From positions 1-64,000 of the forward strand of contig JAIRZM010000001.1 in NCBI GenBank assembly GCA_031267235.1: a stretch of 64,000 nucleotides of DNA. The letters are read 5' to 3'. The notes under the pieces were generated by a model, which had not been told where the DNA came from, made no database searches, and worked only from the letters and a program-made list of their open reading frames with translations. This document shows, piece after piece, positions 48,363-58,915 of this stretch; position 1 is the stretch's first letter, and the number at the start of each line of letters is the position of its first letter. This DNA is from Holosporaceae bacterium (GTDB taxonomy: Bacteria; Pseudomonadota; Alphaproteobacteria; UBA3830). A program made the position numbers and the translations under genes.

Positions 48363-48668
48363 TTATTTCTCGCCGTTAATGATTTTTTTCAAAACAGGAG
48401 AAGCTCGGAAAGACACCGATTTTCTTGAGGATATAACTGCTTCTTCCAGAGTTTTCGGATTTCGTCCAACTCTTTCTTTTTTATCACGCACCATGAATGT
48501 TCCAAAGCTGGCGATTTTTACCGTTTCTCCGTCTATGAGCGCCATTGTGATTTCATCCAGAACATCCTCAACAATTTCCAAAGCATTAAATTTTGTTACC
48601 CGAAACTCCTGAGTAACAGCATTCGCCAAATCTGAGCGGGTTAAGGTTTTAGTTTCATCATTTTTCAT
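48363..48668 (-). CDS. HU/IHF-family DNA-binding protein (IHF alpha-like)
   Basis: 'GETVKIASFGTFMVRDKKERVGRNPKTLEEAVISSRKSVSFRASPVLKKIING'. Confidence 0.9.
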   Translation of the reverse strand: MKNDETKTLTRSDLANAVTQEFRVTKFNALEIVEDVLDEITMALIDGETVKIASFGTFMVRDKKERVGRNPKTLEEAVISSRKSVSFRASPVLKKIINGEK

Positions 48669-49636
48669 TTGTTACCCCTATAATCGAAATTTATCAAAGC
48701 AGATCCCCATGTAAAGCCAGCTCCCATAGATAGCAAGACAACATTTTTCATTAAAAAAATATCATCTTTTACTTCATTCAACGCCAATGGGATAGAAGCT
48801 GCGGAAGTATTCGCATGTTTTTCTACGGTAATCAAGACTTTTTTCTCATCTATTCCAGATATTTCGATTAATTTATTGATAATCCTGGAATTAGCCTGAT
48901 GTGGAACTAGAAGATCAATGTCCTCTATCTTTAAGCTATTATCCTTTAAGAGCTCCTCCAGGGATTCCTGAAACTTTTCAACGGCGTACCTGAAAACCTC
49001 ACGTCCCTGCATTTTTACAAAACCAACCTCACGATTTGTGGAGACTCCCCCGCTGGTCATCAGGTGATCGGCAAATTTTCCATCGGAATATATCTTGCAG
49101 GATCGAATGCCATAATTTTGGTCAGCCCAAGATTTAAGGACCACTGCCCCGGCTCCATCTCCAAAAAGAACACATGTGGATCTATCGCTCCAATCTAATA
49201 TCCGAGAGAATGTCTCGGCTCCAATGACCAATGCACACTGCGATTTGCCGGATTTTATAAAAGAATCGGCCACATCCAGAGCAAAAATAAAACCACTACA
49301 GACTGCGCCAACGTCAAATGCCGCTCCCTGCGTTATTTTTAGATCCCTCTGCACCAATGTGGCAGTAGCGGGAAAGATGTAATCTCCTGTGGCTGTAGCT
49401 ACAATTATTAGATCCACTTCCTGGGCAGATATTTGAGCATGGAGAAGAGCATTTTTAGCCGCCTCCGTAGCCAGGGATGCTGTCGTTTCCATTTCCGTTG
49501 CCAAATAACGCTGTTTTATGCCGGTCCTTTGGAATATCCATTCATCTGACGTGTTTAACTCTCGTGGTAATTCCGAATTTTTCACACACTTTGACGGAAG
49601 CGCAGCGCCAATTCCAACAATTATTGCAGAATTCAT
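48665..49636 (-). CDS. fabH: 3-oxoacyl-ACP synthase III
   Basis: 'NTSDEWIFQRTGIKQRY', 'AAFDVGAVCSGFIFALDVAD', 'VPHQANSRIINKL'. Confidence 0.96.
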   Translation of the reverse strand: MNSAIIVGIGAALPSKCVKNSELPRELNTSDEWIFQRTGIKQRYLATEMETTASLATEAAKNALLHAQISAQEVDLIIVATATGDYIFPATATLVQRDLKITQGAAFDVGAVCSGFIFALDVADSFIKSGKSQCALVIGAETFSRILDWSDRSTCVLFGDGAGAVVLKSWADQNYGIRSCKIYSDGKFADHLMTSGGVSTNREVGFVKMQGREVFRYAVEKFQESLEELLKDNSLKIEDIDLLVPHQANSRIINKLIEISGIDEKKVLITVEKHANTSAASIPLALNEVKDDIFLMKNVVLLSMGAGFTWGSALINFDYRGNK

Positions 49637-50670
49637 TGTCTATCCAAATATTCTGGAGCATAATGCAATTTTGACTTTTCCAATTGCTCTCGTATTCGAT
49701 CAAAAATATTATTTCTCAGGATATCAATGGTAAACTTCGCGGCATTGGAAAATCCAGTGGCATCGGAGCCGCCGTGACTCTTTACTACAACGCCGTTTAG
49801 CCCCAGAAGAATGGCGCCGTTGTATAGCCGTGGATCAACCTTCTTTTTTAGCGAATTAAGCGCCGGCATGGCCAACAGTGCGCCAATTTTAGAAAGCCAA
49901 GTGCTGGATAGAGCGTTTTTCAATTCGGAAACAATGTAATTGGCTGTTCCCTCTATGGTTTTTAGGGAAACATTTCCGGTGAAGCCATCTGTTACAACCA
50001 CATCTGAATTTCCAGTAAAAATATAATCTCCCTCAACGAAGCCAATATAATTTTCAAATAATTTTTTTAAGATTTCGGAGGTTTTCTTTACCAATCGGGT
50101 TCCCTTGACATCTTCAGATCCAATATTTAGCAGAGCTAACTTGATGTCTTGTTTATGCAAAACAGAGACTGCCAGCGCCTCTCCCATTATGGCAAAATCC
50201 ACTAAATTTTTTACTTCACATTCTGAATTAGCTCCTAAATCTAGACAGATGGTCTTTCCGTTTCTGTTGGGAATAATGGAAGCTATTGCCGGACGATCGA
50301 TTCCGGGAATAGTTTTTAGAATAATTTTTGCAAGCGCCATGTATAGGCCAGTGTTTCCGGATGATATAACCGCCGCAGCTTCTCCGGATTTGACGGCTTG
50401 TATTGCCATCCCCATGCTGGAATTTTTACCAAGACGCAGAGCCGACGCAACTTTCATATCCGACGTTACCGCCGCCTCTGTATGTCGAATTTCATGGGAT
50501 ACTTTATTCGCAAGCAAGTGGATATGCTTGCCCATATTTTTTTTATCTCCAAAAATTATAAAGTGAAAATCGAAAGCCGAGAGCCCAGCCAATCCTGCTA
50601 GCACAGCTTCCGGAGCGTTATCGCCACCCATGCCGTCGATGGCTATGACTTTAGAATTTGAACTCACCAT
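49633..50670 (-). CDS. plsX: Phosphate acyltransferase PlsX
   Basis: 'AIDGMGGDNAPEAVLAGLAG', 'SSGNTGLYMALAKIIL', 'VTDGFTGNVSLKTIEG', 'GLNGVVVKSHGGSDATGF'. Confidence 0.96.
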   Translation of the reverse strand: MVSSNSKVIAIDGMGGDNAPEAVLAGLAGLSAFDFHFIIFGDKKNMGKHIHLLANKVSHEIRHTEAAVTSDMKVASALRLGKNSSMGMAIQAVKSGEAAAVISSGNTGLYMALAKIILKTIPGIDRPAIASIIPNRNGKTICLDLGANSECEVKNLVDFAIMGEALAVSVLHKQDIKLALLNIGSEDVKGTRLVKKTSEILKKLFENYIGFVEGDYIFTGNSDVVVTDGFTGNVSLKTIEGTANYIVSELKNALSSTWLSKIGALLAMPALNSLKKKVDPRLYNGAILLGLNGVVVKSHGGSDATGFSNAAKFTIDILRNNIFDRIREQLEKSKLHYAPEYLDRQ

Positions 50671-50858
50671 TATACGTCTTGGCGTCTATCTCTCAGTATT
50701 TGTCGACCATTATAAATTCCGCAGGTTTTACACAAATGATGAGGCAACTTCGCATCTCCGCAGTTGGGACAAGCCGCTGAGGCAACAGGCTTAAGAGCCA
50801 GATGCGACCTTCGCATATCCCTGCGAGATTTAGAAATCTTTTTCTTTGGAACCGCCAT
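50670..50858 (-). CDS. rpmF: 50S ribosomal protein L32
   Basis: 'MAVPKKKISKSRRDMRRSH...CPNCGDAKLPHHLCKTCGIYNGRQI'. Confidence 0.98.
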   Translation of the reverse strand: MAVPKKKISKSRRDMRRSHLALKPVASAACPNCGDAKLPHHLCKTCGIYNGRQILRDRRQDV

Positions 50859-50973
50859 AATAAACTCTCCACTGAATAACCGTCGCCTCTATTTACACAA
50901 AAAATCCATATTTTTCAAGACATTTATTGGCAAGTCCCAATCTACTAAAAACCAATTTCTAGAGGAAATTTCC

Positions 50974-52515
50974 TCATGATTCCAGAGATTTTAGCTCATT
51001 CAAAAAATTAAAAGTTTTAAAAAATTTTCCCGCGACATAAAACACCGCGAAACTAATAGCCACAACAATTAACAGGGCAACATTTCTATCCGTGCCGCCA
51101 TTCAAGTAATAGGGGCCCGCAGCGACGTTCATGATCATAATCGAAAACAGCATTATAGCTGAAACCAAAATTTGATTTAGGCACTCTCTTGCGGTCTTGC
51201 GATCTATGCGCAGCGTGTCAAACTTTTTTAATGACAGAAAAAGATAAAGCCCGTTGCACCATGCAGAAAGAGATGTAGCCAATGCAATGCCGATGTGCTT
51301 CATACACGGCATAAGCAGTAGCGCAAATAGCAAATTAGAAGCAATGGAAACCAAGCCGCCGTTTAGCGGTGTACGAGTATCTTTATTGGCGAAAAATGTT
51401 GTGGAAAACACTTTTGTCGCCATATAGGCGGGCAGTCCGAAAGCAAGAGCCGCCAGCGCCGGCGCTGCCGCCGCGACATGCTCTGGACCGAAATTTCCGC
51501 GTCCATAAATAGCTCCCGTAACCGGTTCGCAGAGAGAGATTAAAATCACAGCTGCCGGAAACGTGAAGATAAAAGCAAACTGTAATCCAAGACTTATCTG
51601 TTTTTGAGCCCCAGCGTTATCTCTTTCATGTATTGCTCTCGTAAGTGGTGGCAAAAGAGCCGTGCTAAAGGCAATGCCTAGAATTCCCAACGGAAACTGA
51701 TTCACGTGATCGGTGTAATAGAAATACGATACTGCTCCGGTGGGTAAAAATGATAAGATTACGAAATCTACAATGACATTCAACTGCCAGACGCCGGCTC
51801 CAACTGCTCCAGACACAAGTTTTTTGAAAAACAGCTTCACTTCCTCTTTCATGGGAGAAATATCCATGCCTATGTTAAAGCCACAGAATTTTACATTTAT
51901 CCACAAAACGGCTACCTGGATAACTCCACCAAAAAACGTTGCCCAAGCCATTGTGTAGGCGGCGCTGGGAAAGCATAGCGGCCCAGTAAATAACGCTGCA
52001 ATAATCAGTACGTTAAGTATCAATTGAACAGCGGCTGGCATTGCAAATCTATTTACGGTATTCAGAACGCCGGCAAACAGCGCCGTCAAAAATGAGGCAG
52101 CTATGTAGGGTGAACAAATTCTCCCGAGACTTATTAGGTGCTCAAACTTTTCGGATGATGGATTAATTCCAGGAGCGTATGCCAACATAATATTCCGAAA
52201 GCATATGAGGCAGACGATCATTATAAATGATATGAGAAATACAAGCCACGTTAAAACCTGAGATGCGATTTTTTGCGCCGCATCATGGCCTTTATCTTTC
52301 AGCGTATTGGAAAATATCGGAAGGAACGATGCGTTGAAGGATCCCTCCGCAAATAGTTTGCGCAGTATATTTGCGAATTTAAAGGCTAATGAGAATACAT
52401 CGGAGAATATTCCAGCTCCAAGGATGGAGGATTGCGCGATGTCTCGCATAAAGCCGCTCACTCGGTAAACCAGAGTCCAGCCGCCAACAGTAGCAACAGT
52501 CTTTATCAGGCTCAT
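50974..52515 (-). CDS. murJ: Lipid II flippase MurJ (MviN)
   Basis: 'GWTLVYRVSGFMRDIAQSSILGAGIFSDVFSLAFKFANILRKLFAEGSFNASFLPIFS'. Confidence 0.96.
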   Translation of the reverse strand: MSLIKTVATVGGWTLVYRVSGFMRDIAQSSILGAGIFSDVFSLAFKFANILRKLFAEGSFNASFLPIFSNTLKDKGHDAAQKIASQVLTWLVFLISFIMIVCLICFRNIMLAYAPGINPSSEKFEHLISLGRICSPYIAASFLTALFAGVLNTVNRFAMPAAVQLILNVLIIAALFTGPLCFPSAAYTMAWATFFGGVIQVAVLWINVKFCGFNIGMDISPMKEEVKLFFKKLVSGAVGAGVWQLNVIVDFVILSFLPTGAVSYFYYTDHVNQFPLGILGIAFSTALLPPLTRAIHERDNAGAQKQISLGLQFAFIFTFPAAVILISLCEPVTGAIYGRGNFGPEHVAAAAPALAALAFGLPAYMATKVFSTTFFANKDTRTPLNGGLVSIASNLLFALLLMPCMKHIGIALATSLSAWCNGLYLFLSLKKFDTLRIDRKTARECLNQILVSAIMLFSIMIMNVAAGPYYLNGGTDRNVALLIVVAISFAVFYVAGKFFKTFNFLNELKSLES

Positions 52516-52627
52516 AGGATAATAACTCCTCTAGTGAAATCACCATGTAGCCTACATACCACACGGGCGGGCGCATGACAAGAAGCTTCCCAGATCAATT
52601 CGTGAAAAACTTACCGAGAATAGGTAT

Positions 52628-53995
52628 TTGCCATTTCATTGGGCGGCAGTTTATGCCATAACTGTCCGACGTTTTGTGGAAAAGTCGTCGTTGAAAAAAA
52701 TTGTATTGCCGTTAATGCTTCTTGCGCCAATTCTTCAGGCGAAATTTAATGCCTGCGAATTTAGGTTGAAAAACGGGCTGCAAGTTATTTGCGTTGAGAA
52801 AAAAAGCTCTCCCATAGTGCTATTTTCCATATGGTACCGCTGCGGTTCCAAATGCGACGCCGTTTCAAAAACTGGAGTTGCTCACTATTTGGAGCATATG
52901 GCCATTGCTTCCGATAAACTGTCACGAGACTTTTTAGAGGGCATGGGAGCAGAGCATAATGCCTTCACATCGATTAATTTAATTTGTTTTTATGAAATTG
53001 TTCCACTGAAGGCACTGGATCGCATATTCGAATACGAAGCCAAACGCATGGAATTGCCCAGCATTAATGATGAAGAATTTGTGGGCGAAAAGGGAGCAAT
53101 TCTGGAAGAAAGAAATCAGCGTGTCGATAATGATCCGGACGGAGCGCAGCGCGAAGTTCTGCTCTCCAATATATTTAATAGGGAAATCGGTGGATCAGCG
53201 CTCATTGGTTGGAAACATGAAATAGAATCCATTCAAAAGCAGGATCTGTATGAATTTCATCAAAAATGGTTCGCTCCCAATAACGCGATTCTAGTAATAG
53301 TTGGAGATTGCAGTCCGGATGACGTGAAGACTCTGGCGGAAAAGCATTTCGCAATTAAGAAAATGAAAAAAATGCCAGAGGAAAAGACAGAAAATCGTGA
53401 ATTCTCGGGTCTAAAGGAGATAGTTTGCAGCTCCCCTAAGCGAGGACTTTTCTCCTCCGTCGAATATATATACAACGTTCCATTTTCCTCAAAAAAGAAT
53501 TTCCGCAAATCGTTGGCCCTGGATATGGGGCTAAAAATTCTCAATCAGCCGGCATTTTTCCTAAAAAAGACGCTGAAACATGTCCTAAATATTGCCAACG
53601 ATGTTGCTTTTTCCTACACAAAAGGGATTTTTCAATGCGACATCGTTTCCGTAAGCATATCATCTTCCTCTCCGGAAAATCTTGCTGATTCCATAAAAAC
53701 CTGGAAATATTTAAAAAATAAATTGCTAACGCTGGGAGTTTCCACCGGTGAACTGGAAGTCGTTAAGCGAAAGGAGAAACTTGCGCAGGCCTATCAGAGG
53801 AACAATATTGAATATGTGGCGAATTATTTTGGCTGGCTAGCAGTCTGCGGATATTCTTTAAAAGATATTCAGACATCCGATGAAATTATAGACTCCATCA
53901 CGGCGGCAGAGTGTAATCAGGCTCTTCGGGAGGTATTTTCCTCCATCCAGATAGCAGAGCAGCAAGCAATTCCGAAAGGTTATGATCGTGATTAG
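52628..53995 (+). CDS. M16-family zinc metallopeptidase with intact HxxEH
   Basis: 'FSIWYRCGSKCDAVSKTGVAHYLEHMAIA' contains HYLEH. Confidence 0.93.
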   Translation: MPFHWAAVYAITVRRFVEKSSLKKIVLPLMLLAPILQAKFNACEFRLKNGLQVICVEKKSSPIVLFSIWYRCGSKCDAVSKTGVAHYLEHMAIASDKLSRDFLEGMGAEHNAFTSINLICFYEIVPLKALDRIFEYEAKRMELPSINDEEFVGEKGAILEERNQRVDNDPDGAQREVLLSNIFNREIGGSALIGWKHEIESIQKQDLYEFHQKWFAPNNAILVIVGDCSPDDVKTLAEKHFAIKKMKKMPEEKTENREFSGLKEIVCSSPKRGLFSSVEYIYNVPFSSKKNFRKSLALDMGLKILNQPAFFLKKTLKHVLNIANDVAFSYTKGIFQCDIVSVSISSSSPENLADSIKTWKYLKNKLLTLGVSTGELEVVKRKEKLAQAYQRNNIEYVANYFGWLAVCGYSLKDIQTSDEIIDSITAAECNQALREVFSSIQIAEQQAIPKGYDRD

Positions 53996-55325
53996 GAAAT
54001 TCTCATTCGTTTTCATTTTCATCGGGGCGACTTTTTTTCTAGCGCATGGAGAAAAGTGGAGCGACCTAGAGCGCACATCCAGCCTCAAGCAACTATTTTC
54101 TTCTTCCGGAATTAAATTTTGGTTTATGCAAGACAATAGCGCTTCTTTGGTTCATTTGAGAATTGTTTTCAAAAATTCTGGAGCTTCTCATCAGGAAAAA
54201 CATAAAGCTGGGTTGCCGAAATTTTATTCCCATGCAGTTTTTTGCGGCTCTGGAAAATACAATACAGTGGAATTTAAAAGAAAATGCTCAGATATATCTC
54301 TAAAATTATCATGTCAGGCTGGCCTGGATACGGTAATCTTTTCCATGACTGCGCCAAAAATTGTTATGACTGAAGCGGCGGAACTTCTTAATGTTGCATT
54401 GAGCTCGCCAATTTTTGATAGGGACAAGGTGAAAGAAATTCAAGATGGAATTGGATATTCCATACAAAATTATGCTCTCAATCCAGTTGTATCCGCATTG
54501 CATATTTTCGTTCCATCCATAATCTTTAAATCACACGCCTACGAAAGTGGAACTCAGGGAAGCTCAGAAAATTTCATGAAATTATCCATTGATGATCTCA
54601 AAAAATACAAAGAAAAATTTTTAGTAACGGCCAACGCAGAAGCTTGCATATTTGGAGACGTCTCGGAAAAAGAGGCCATTTCACTACTAGATAGGGTTTT
54701 ATTTAAGATAGAAAAGGGGCAGCCCGCTGAAGACCACGTTCCAGACACGACTCCACTGCTGAGTTCAGAAATCGTCAAGTACTATGCCGAAGGCACCCAG
54801 AGCGCCATAATATTTATTACAAAAAATGAAAAGCCATTGTCTCACCGAAGAGCGGCGGCGATGATTTTATACCGCATTCTTGGAGAAAATTGCCTCTTCA
54901 AAAGTAGGATAATGTCAGAACTTAGAATGAAACAAGGATTAATATACAGCGAATTTATGGTTCCCATAGATCTAAATCATGCCAATTATATTTTTGGAGT
55001 ACTCTTAACGGATAATTCGAAAGTATCACAGACAATGGCAGCTTTAACTAAAGTCATTAAAAATTTAAGAGAAAATGGCGTCACAAATGAGGAGCTGGAG
55101 TTCGCGCAAAAAAATATCACGGGATCATTATTGGTTGGCCTAAGGACATCCGGAGATCTTTGCGATTTTTGCCTAAAAAGAATGATAGATGGGGTTTCCC
55201 TAGATAGACTATTCTATTTCCTGAAAGAAGTTGCGGAAGCGCAATTGGAAGATGTCAATAAGTTGGCTAAAGATCTTCTGGATGAGAATAATATGTCATG
55301 GTTAGTGATCGGCGGCGCTGCATGA
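53982..55325 (+). CDS. M16-family protein, apparently without HxxEH
   Basis: Signal peptide; position equivalent to HxxEH reads 'KAGLPKFYSHAVFCGSGKY'; C-terminal M16 fold 'LRTSGDLCDFCLKRMIDG'. Confidence 0.82.
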   Translation: MIVIRKFSFVFIFIGATFFLAHGEKWSDLERTSSLKQLFSSSGIKFWFMQDNSASLVHLRIVFKNSGASHQEKHKAGLPKFYSHAVFCGSGKYNTVEFKRKCSDISLKLSCQAGLDTVIFSMTAPKIVMTEAAELLNVALSSPIFDRDKVKEIQDGIGYSIQNYALNPVVSALHIFVPSIIFKSHAYESGTQGSSENFMKLSIDDLKKYKEKFLVTANAEACIFGDVSEKEAISLLDRVLFKIEKGQPAEDHVPDTTPLLSSEIVKYYAEGTQSAIIFITKNEKPLSHRRAAAMILYRILGENCLFKSRIMSELRMKQGLIYSEFMVPIDLNHANYIFGVLLTDNSKVSQTMAALTKVIKNLRENGVTNEELEFAQKNITGSLLVGLRTSGDLCDFCLKRMIDGVSLDRLFYFLKEVAEAQLEDVNKLAKDLLDENNMSWLVIGGAA

Positions 55326-56584
55326 TAAAAAAGATATTGAGCGCTCTTTTGATTTTTTTCCAAACCATATGGTGCGGACAAACTGCCCCAAAGGTTAAGT
55401 TTGCGGAATGTATTATTGACGACGGCTCCGCTGTCATTTTGTGCGAAAATTTTCGCATGCCCATCGTTGTGGTCGGGCTACTCTTCGACGTTGGATCGCT
55501 CGACGCTCCGCTGAATAAATTCGGAGTCGCCGAGATAGTCGCCGAAAACATGATCAATTCGAAAGCTCAAGAACAGCTTCGAAGTCTTGGAATTTCCTGC
55601 AGTGCAATTGCATCGGAAACTTATACAGAAGTTTTAGCCGAAATGCATCCCAAGTATGTGAAAAAATTTTTCGAAATTATGCGCGAAAATTTTTCCAAAT
55701 TTTCGGTGACAAATCTAGAGATACAAAAGAAGCAAATGATTGTTGATCGCAGGCTTGCCGATTATTATTCGGAAGATATAGTAAAAAATGAGATCTTTTC
55801 ACACATAAAGCTGAAAAACAAAAATGCCGCCAACCAGATATTTAAAGAAAAATCTCTTCAATCTATTACGGAAGGCGATGTGAAACAATTTTTCGCTAAT
55901 AATTACTTGGACTGCCATTTAGCCATCATTGTCAGCGGCGCTTTAAATCTTCAAAATCTTCTAGAAAATTTACCCCCAATGAAAACGCAACGTCATCGCA
56001 GAGGAATTACCGATGATTTTTGCAAAAATGACGCCTTTAGGAACGTTTTGCTGGAAAGCAAACACATCGGCAGATCGTTGAGATATTTCTACAAAATTCC
56101 CAGCAAACAGAACAACAATTTATCCGATATATTTTTTTGCCTTTTCAATTGCGAAGTTTTCAAATTTTTCAAAAAGATGAATCCGTTGCTGGTCGACTAT
56201 AGAATTCGCAGCATTTTAGATCATGGAGATTGTTTGCAAGAAGTTTGCTTATATCCACGGGAAGATGTTACATTGGACCAGTTGCAGAAAGCATATGATT
56301 TTTTTGTAAATCGTATACGAAAAACGCCCTTCTCACGAGAATCCTTTGCTAAAATTGCCAGAATGGGCGATTATGAGCATAGGTTTTTATGCAGCAGTCC
56401 ACAAGAGCTTTATTTGAAAGTTAGAAATCTCCATATGGCTGGAAAAAATATCAATTCCATTTATAAAATCGAGGACAACATCAAAAATGTGCGTTCGCAG
56501 GCTCTAAAGGCATTTGGCGAAAAGGTGTTGGGAGAAAATTTGATCTTTAAAATTACCACAAAATACAATGCCAGATCCCTCTGA
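55322..56584 (+). CDS. Divergent M16-like protein, apparently without HxxEH
   Basis: 'VILCENFRMPIVVVGLLFDVGSLDAPLNKFGVAEIVAENM' retains the M16 N-terminal pattern; start overlaps the upstream stop (ATGA). Confidence 0.75.
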   Translation: MIKKILSALLIFFQTIWCGQTAPKVKFAECIIDDGSAVILCENFRMPIVVVGLLFDVGSLDAPLNKFGVAEIVAENMINSKAQEQLRSLGISCSAIASETYTEVLAEMHPKYVKKFFEIMRENFSKFSVTNLEIQKKQMIVDRRLADYYSEDIVKNEIFSHIKLKNKNAANQIFKEKSLQSITEGDVKQFFANNYLDCHLAIIVSGALNLQNLLENLPPMKTQRHRRGITDDFCKNDAFRNVLLESKHIGRSLRYFYKIPSKQNNNLSDIFFCLFNCEVFKFFKKMNPLLVDYRIRSILDHGDCLQEVCLYPREDVTLDQLQKAYDFFVNRIRKTPFSRESFAKIARMGDYEHRFLCSSPQELYLKVRNLHMAGKNINSIYKIEDNIKNVRSQALKAFGEKVLGENLIFKITTKYNARSL

Positions 56585-56669
56585 GAAAAGTTAATTGTTT
56601 TCGCTGGCATTTCCCTGAGCATCAAGATACCATGGAACCTACCTGTAATATCTGGGAGAAAAATCGACA

Positions 56670-57977
56670 ATGGAGGAGTATACAGTCTCGCGGCTATCTG
56701 CTTTGATCAAAAGATCCGTTGAGCAAAATTTTAGCGGAATTCGCCTGAAAGCCGAGGTCAGCGCGTTGAAAATTCCATCTTCCGGACATTTGTACTTCAC
56801 CCTAAAGGATGCAGACGCAGTCATCGACGCAGTTTGCTGGAAGGGCGTTGCCCAGAGGCAAAAAATAAAGCTAGAAGACGGAATGGAAGTTCGATGCTTA
56901 GGACGAGTAACAACCTACCAATTGCACTCCAAGTACCAATTTATGGTGGAAGAATTTGAACTTGCCGGCATAGGCGAGCTTCTCAAATTATTAGAAGAAC
57001 GCAGAAAAAAACTCGCCGACGAAGGTCTTTTTGACGCATCCAGAAAAAAACCTCTACCGGAAATTCCAAAATTGATAGGAATAATTACATCTTCCACTGG
57101 AGCTGTCATAAAGGATATGCTACATAGAATTGGCCAACGTTTTCCACGAGAAATTCTTCTGTGGCCAGTGCTTGTGCAGGGATCGGAGGCTGCTCGCCAG
57201 ATCGTTGACGCCATACGCGGCATGAACGCCCTTCCGCCGGACAAAAGGCCAGATCTATTGATAGTGGCCCGCGGTGGCGGAAGTTTTGAGGACCTAATGC
57301 CCTTCAACGAAGAAAGCGTTGTTCGAGCAACGGCAGAAAGTCAAATTCCAATAATTTCAGCCGTTGGTCACGAAACCGATACAACATTGATCGATTACGC
57401 AGCCGATCTTCGAGCTCCAACTCCAACCGCTGCAGCTGAATTTGCAGTCCCCGAAAGAATAATGCTGCGAGCAAATGTGGCTAAAGTTTTTTCACAATTA
57501 ACGCTTTTGATTTCAAATAATCTGGAAAAGAAAAAATTATTTCTGCGATCAAATCGGATCCTAAATATCGAAAGCGTCGTTTCCGAAAGAATTCAGCGAG
57601 CGGATTATGTCTTCGATAGAATGGGCTCCGGCATAAAAAATAAAATTTCCTGGAAAAGCGTGTTGTTGGCGAAAATTATACTTCCCAAGCCAATGATTCA
57701 AAAAAATGTTGATGGAATTTTTCAAAAATTAGCTTTTTTGTTCATTGCTCAATTTGAAAATGCTAAAAATCTATTGGCGCTCGCCGCCAGCGGCATTGAA
57801 TCCAATTCCTGCGCTAATATTTTAAAAAAAGGATTCGCCTTTGTGGAATCCAATAAATCTCTTCCCATTACATCCGTCAAAGAAGCCGAAAAGCATTCGA
57901 ATTTCGATCTGGTATTTTCGGATGGCAGACTGCAGGTATCTCCCAAAGCATTTCAAAAAAAATTATTCACCGATTGA
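56670..57977 (+). CDS. xseA: Exodeoxyribonuclease VII large subunit
   Basis: '[21 protein letters not shown]', '[22 protein letters not shown]'-type motif, '[29 protein letters not shown]'. Confidence 0.97.
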   Translation: MEEYTVSRLSALIKRSVEQNFSGIRLKAEVSALKIPSSGHLYFTLKDADAVIDAVCWKGVAQRQKIKLEDGMEVRCLGRVTTYQLHSKYQFMVEEFELAGIGELLKLLEERRKKLADEGLFDASRKKPLPEIPKLIGIITSSTGAVIKDMLHRIGQRFPREILLWPVLVQGSEAARQIVDAIRGMNALPPDKRPDLLIVARGGGSFEDLMPFNEESVVRATAESQIPIISAVGHETDTTLIDYAADLRAPTPTAAAEFAVPERIMLRANVAKVFSQLTLLISNNLEKKKLFLRSNRILNIESVVSERIQRADYVFDRMGSGIKNKISWKSVLLAKIILPKPMIQKNVDGIFQKLAFLFIAQFENAKNLLALAASGIESNSCANILKKGFAFVESNKSLPITSVKEAEKHSNFDLVFSDGRLQVSPKAFQKKLFTD

Positions 57978-58004
57978 GTTTCTCCGGAGAAATACGCGCG
58001 AAAT

Positions 58005-58505
58005 CTATGCTGATTCCGATGACTCCTTTGGAACCTGCTGTTGCGCCTCCTCTCCAGATTTTGCAATAACCAGCTTTATGGGAGCCGATACTTCCGGATG
58101 AAGATCAACGAACACCTCGTAGGTTCCCAAAAGCTTAATCGGAGAGTTTAGATTAATCTGTCCAGCCTTAACGATGAATCCAGCCTCCTTCATGGCGGAA
58201 GCTATATCCCGATTGGTAACAGATCCATAAAGGTGATCCTTTTCGCTCGCTTGGCGAATTAGAACCACCGATAGATCTTTCATTTTTTCAGAAATTTTCT
58301 GAGCCTCCGATCGCGTTTCAGCATTTTTGGCCTCAATCTGTGACTTTTTATCCGCAAAATATTTCAGATTTTCGTCGCTAGCTCTCAATGCTATCTTCTT
58401 GGTCAACAAATAATTTCTGGCAAATCCTGGCTTGACGTTCACCACGTCGCCGATGTTGCCCAATTTTGCAACCCTTTGTAGCAGGATAACTTTTATGTGT
58501 TCCAT
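58005..58505 (-). CDS. rplI: 50S ribosomal protein L9
   Basis: Start refined to 'MEHIKVILLQRVAKLGNIGDVVNVKPGFARNYLL' at 58505. Confidence 0.96.
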   Translation of the reverse strand: MEHIKVILLQRVAKLGNIGDVVNVKPGFARNYLLTKKIALRASDENLKYFADKKSQIEAKNAETRSEAQKISEKMKDLSVVLIRQASEKDHLYGSVTNRDIASAMKEAGFIVKAGQINLNSPIKLLGTYEVFVDLHPEVSAPIKLVIAKSGEEAQQQVPKESSESA

Positions 58506-58626
58506 AAATCGACCTTCAAGTAATACTTGATCGTAATATATAAAATGGCCAGTCATATTGCAATGCAATTTGTTGTAAGCGCAAACAAAATATTGTATCC
58601 TGGTCGAACATCTAATGGGAGTTTGT

Positions 58627-58845
58627 ATGGCAAAAGAAGACCTGCTGGAGTTTTCAGGCGAAGTGACGGAAGTTCTACCCAATGCAATGTTTAGGGTAAA
58701 ATTGGAAAATGATCATGTAATTTTAGCTCACACTTCAGGAAGAATGAAAAAGAACAGAATACGCGTTTTGGTCGGAGACAAAGTCAACGTGGAAATGACG
58801 ACCTACGATTTCACCAAAGGACGCATCACCTTCAGATCTAAATAA
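58627..58845 (+). CDS. infA: Translation initiation factor IF-1
   Basis: '[53 protein letters not shown]'. Confidence 0.98.
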   Translation: MAKEDLLEFSGEVTEVLPNAMFRVKLENDHVILAHTSGRMKKNRIRVLVGDKVNVEMTTYDFTKGRITFRSK

Positions 58846-58915
58846 ATCCAGATCTTGCCTAAAATTATTCAATCTACTTTTTTCGTTAACTTGAATTGCT
58901 TTTTAGAAAATAGCA

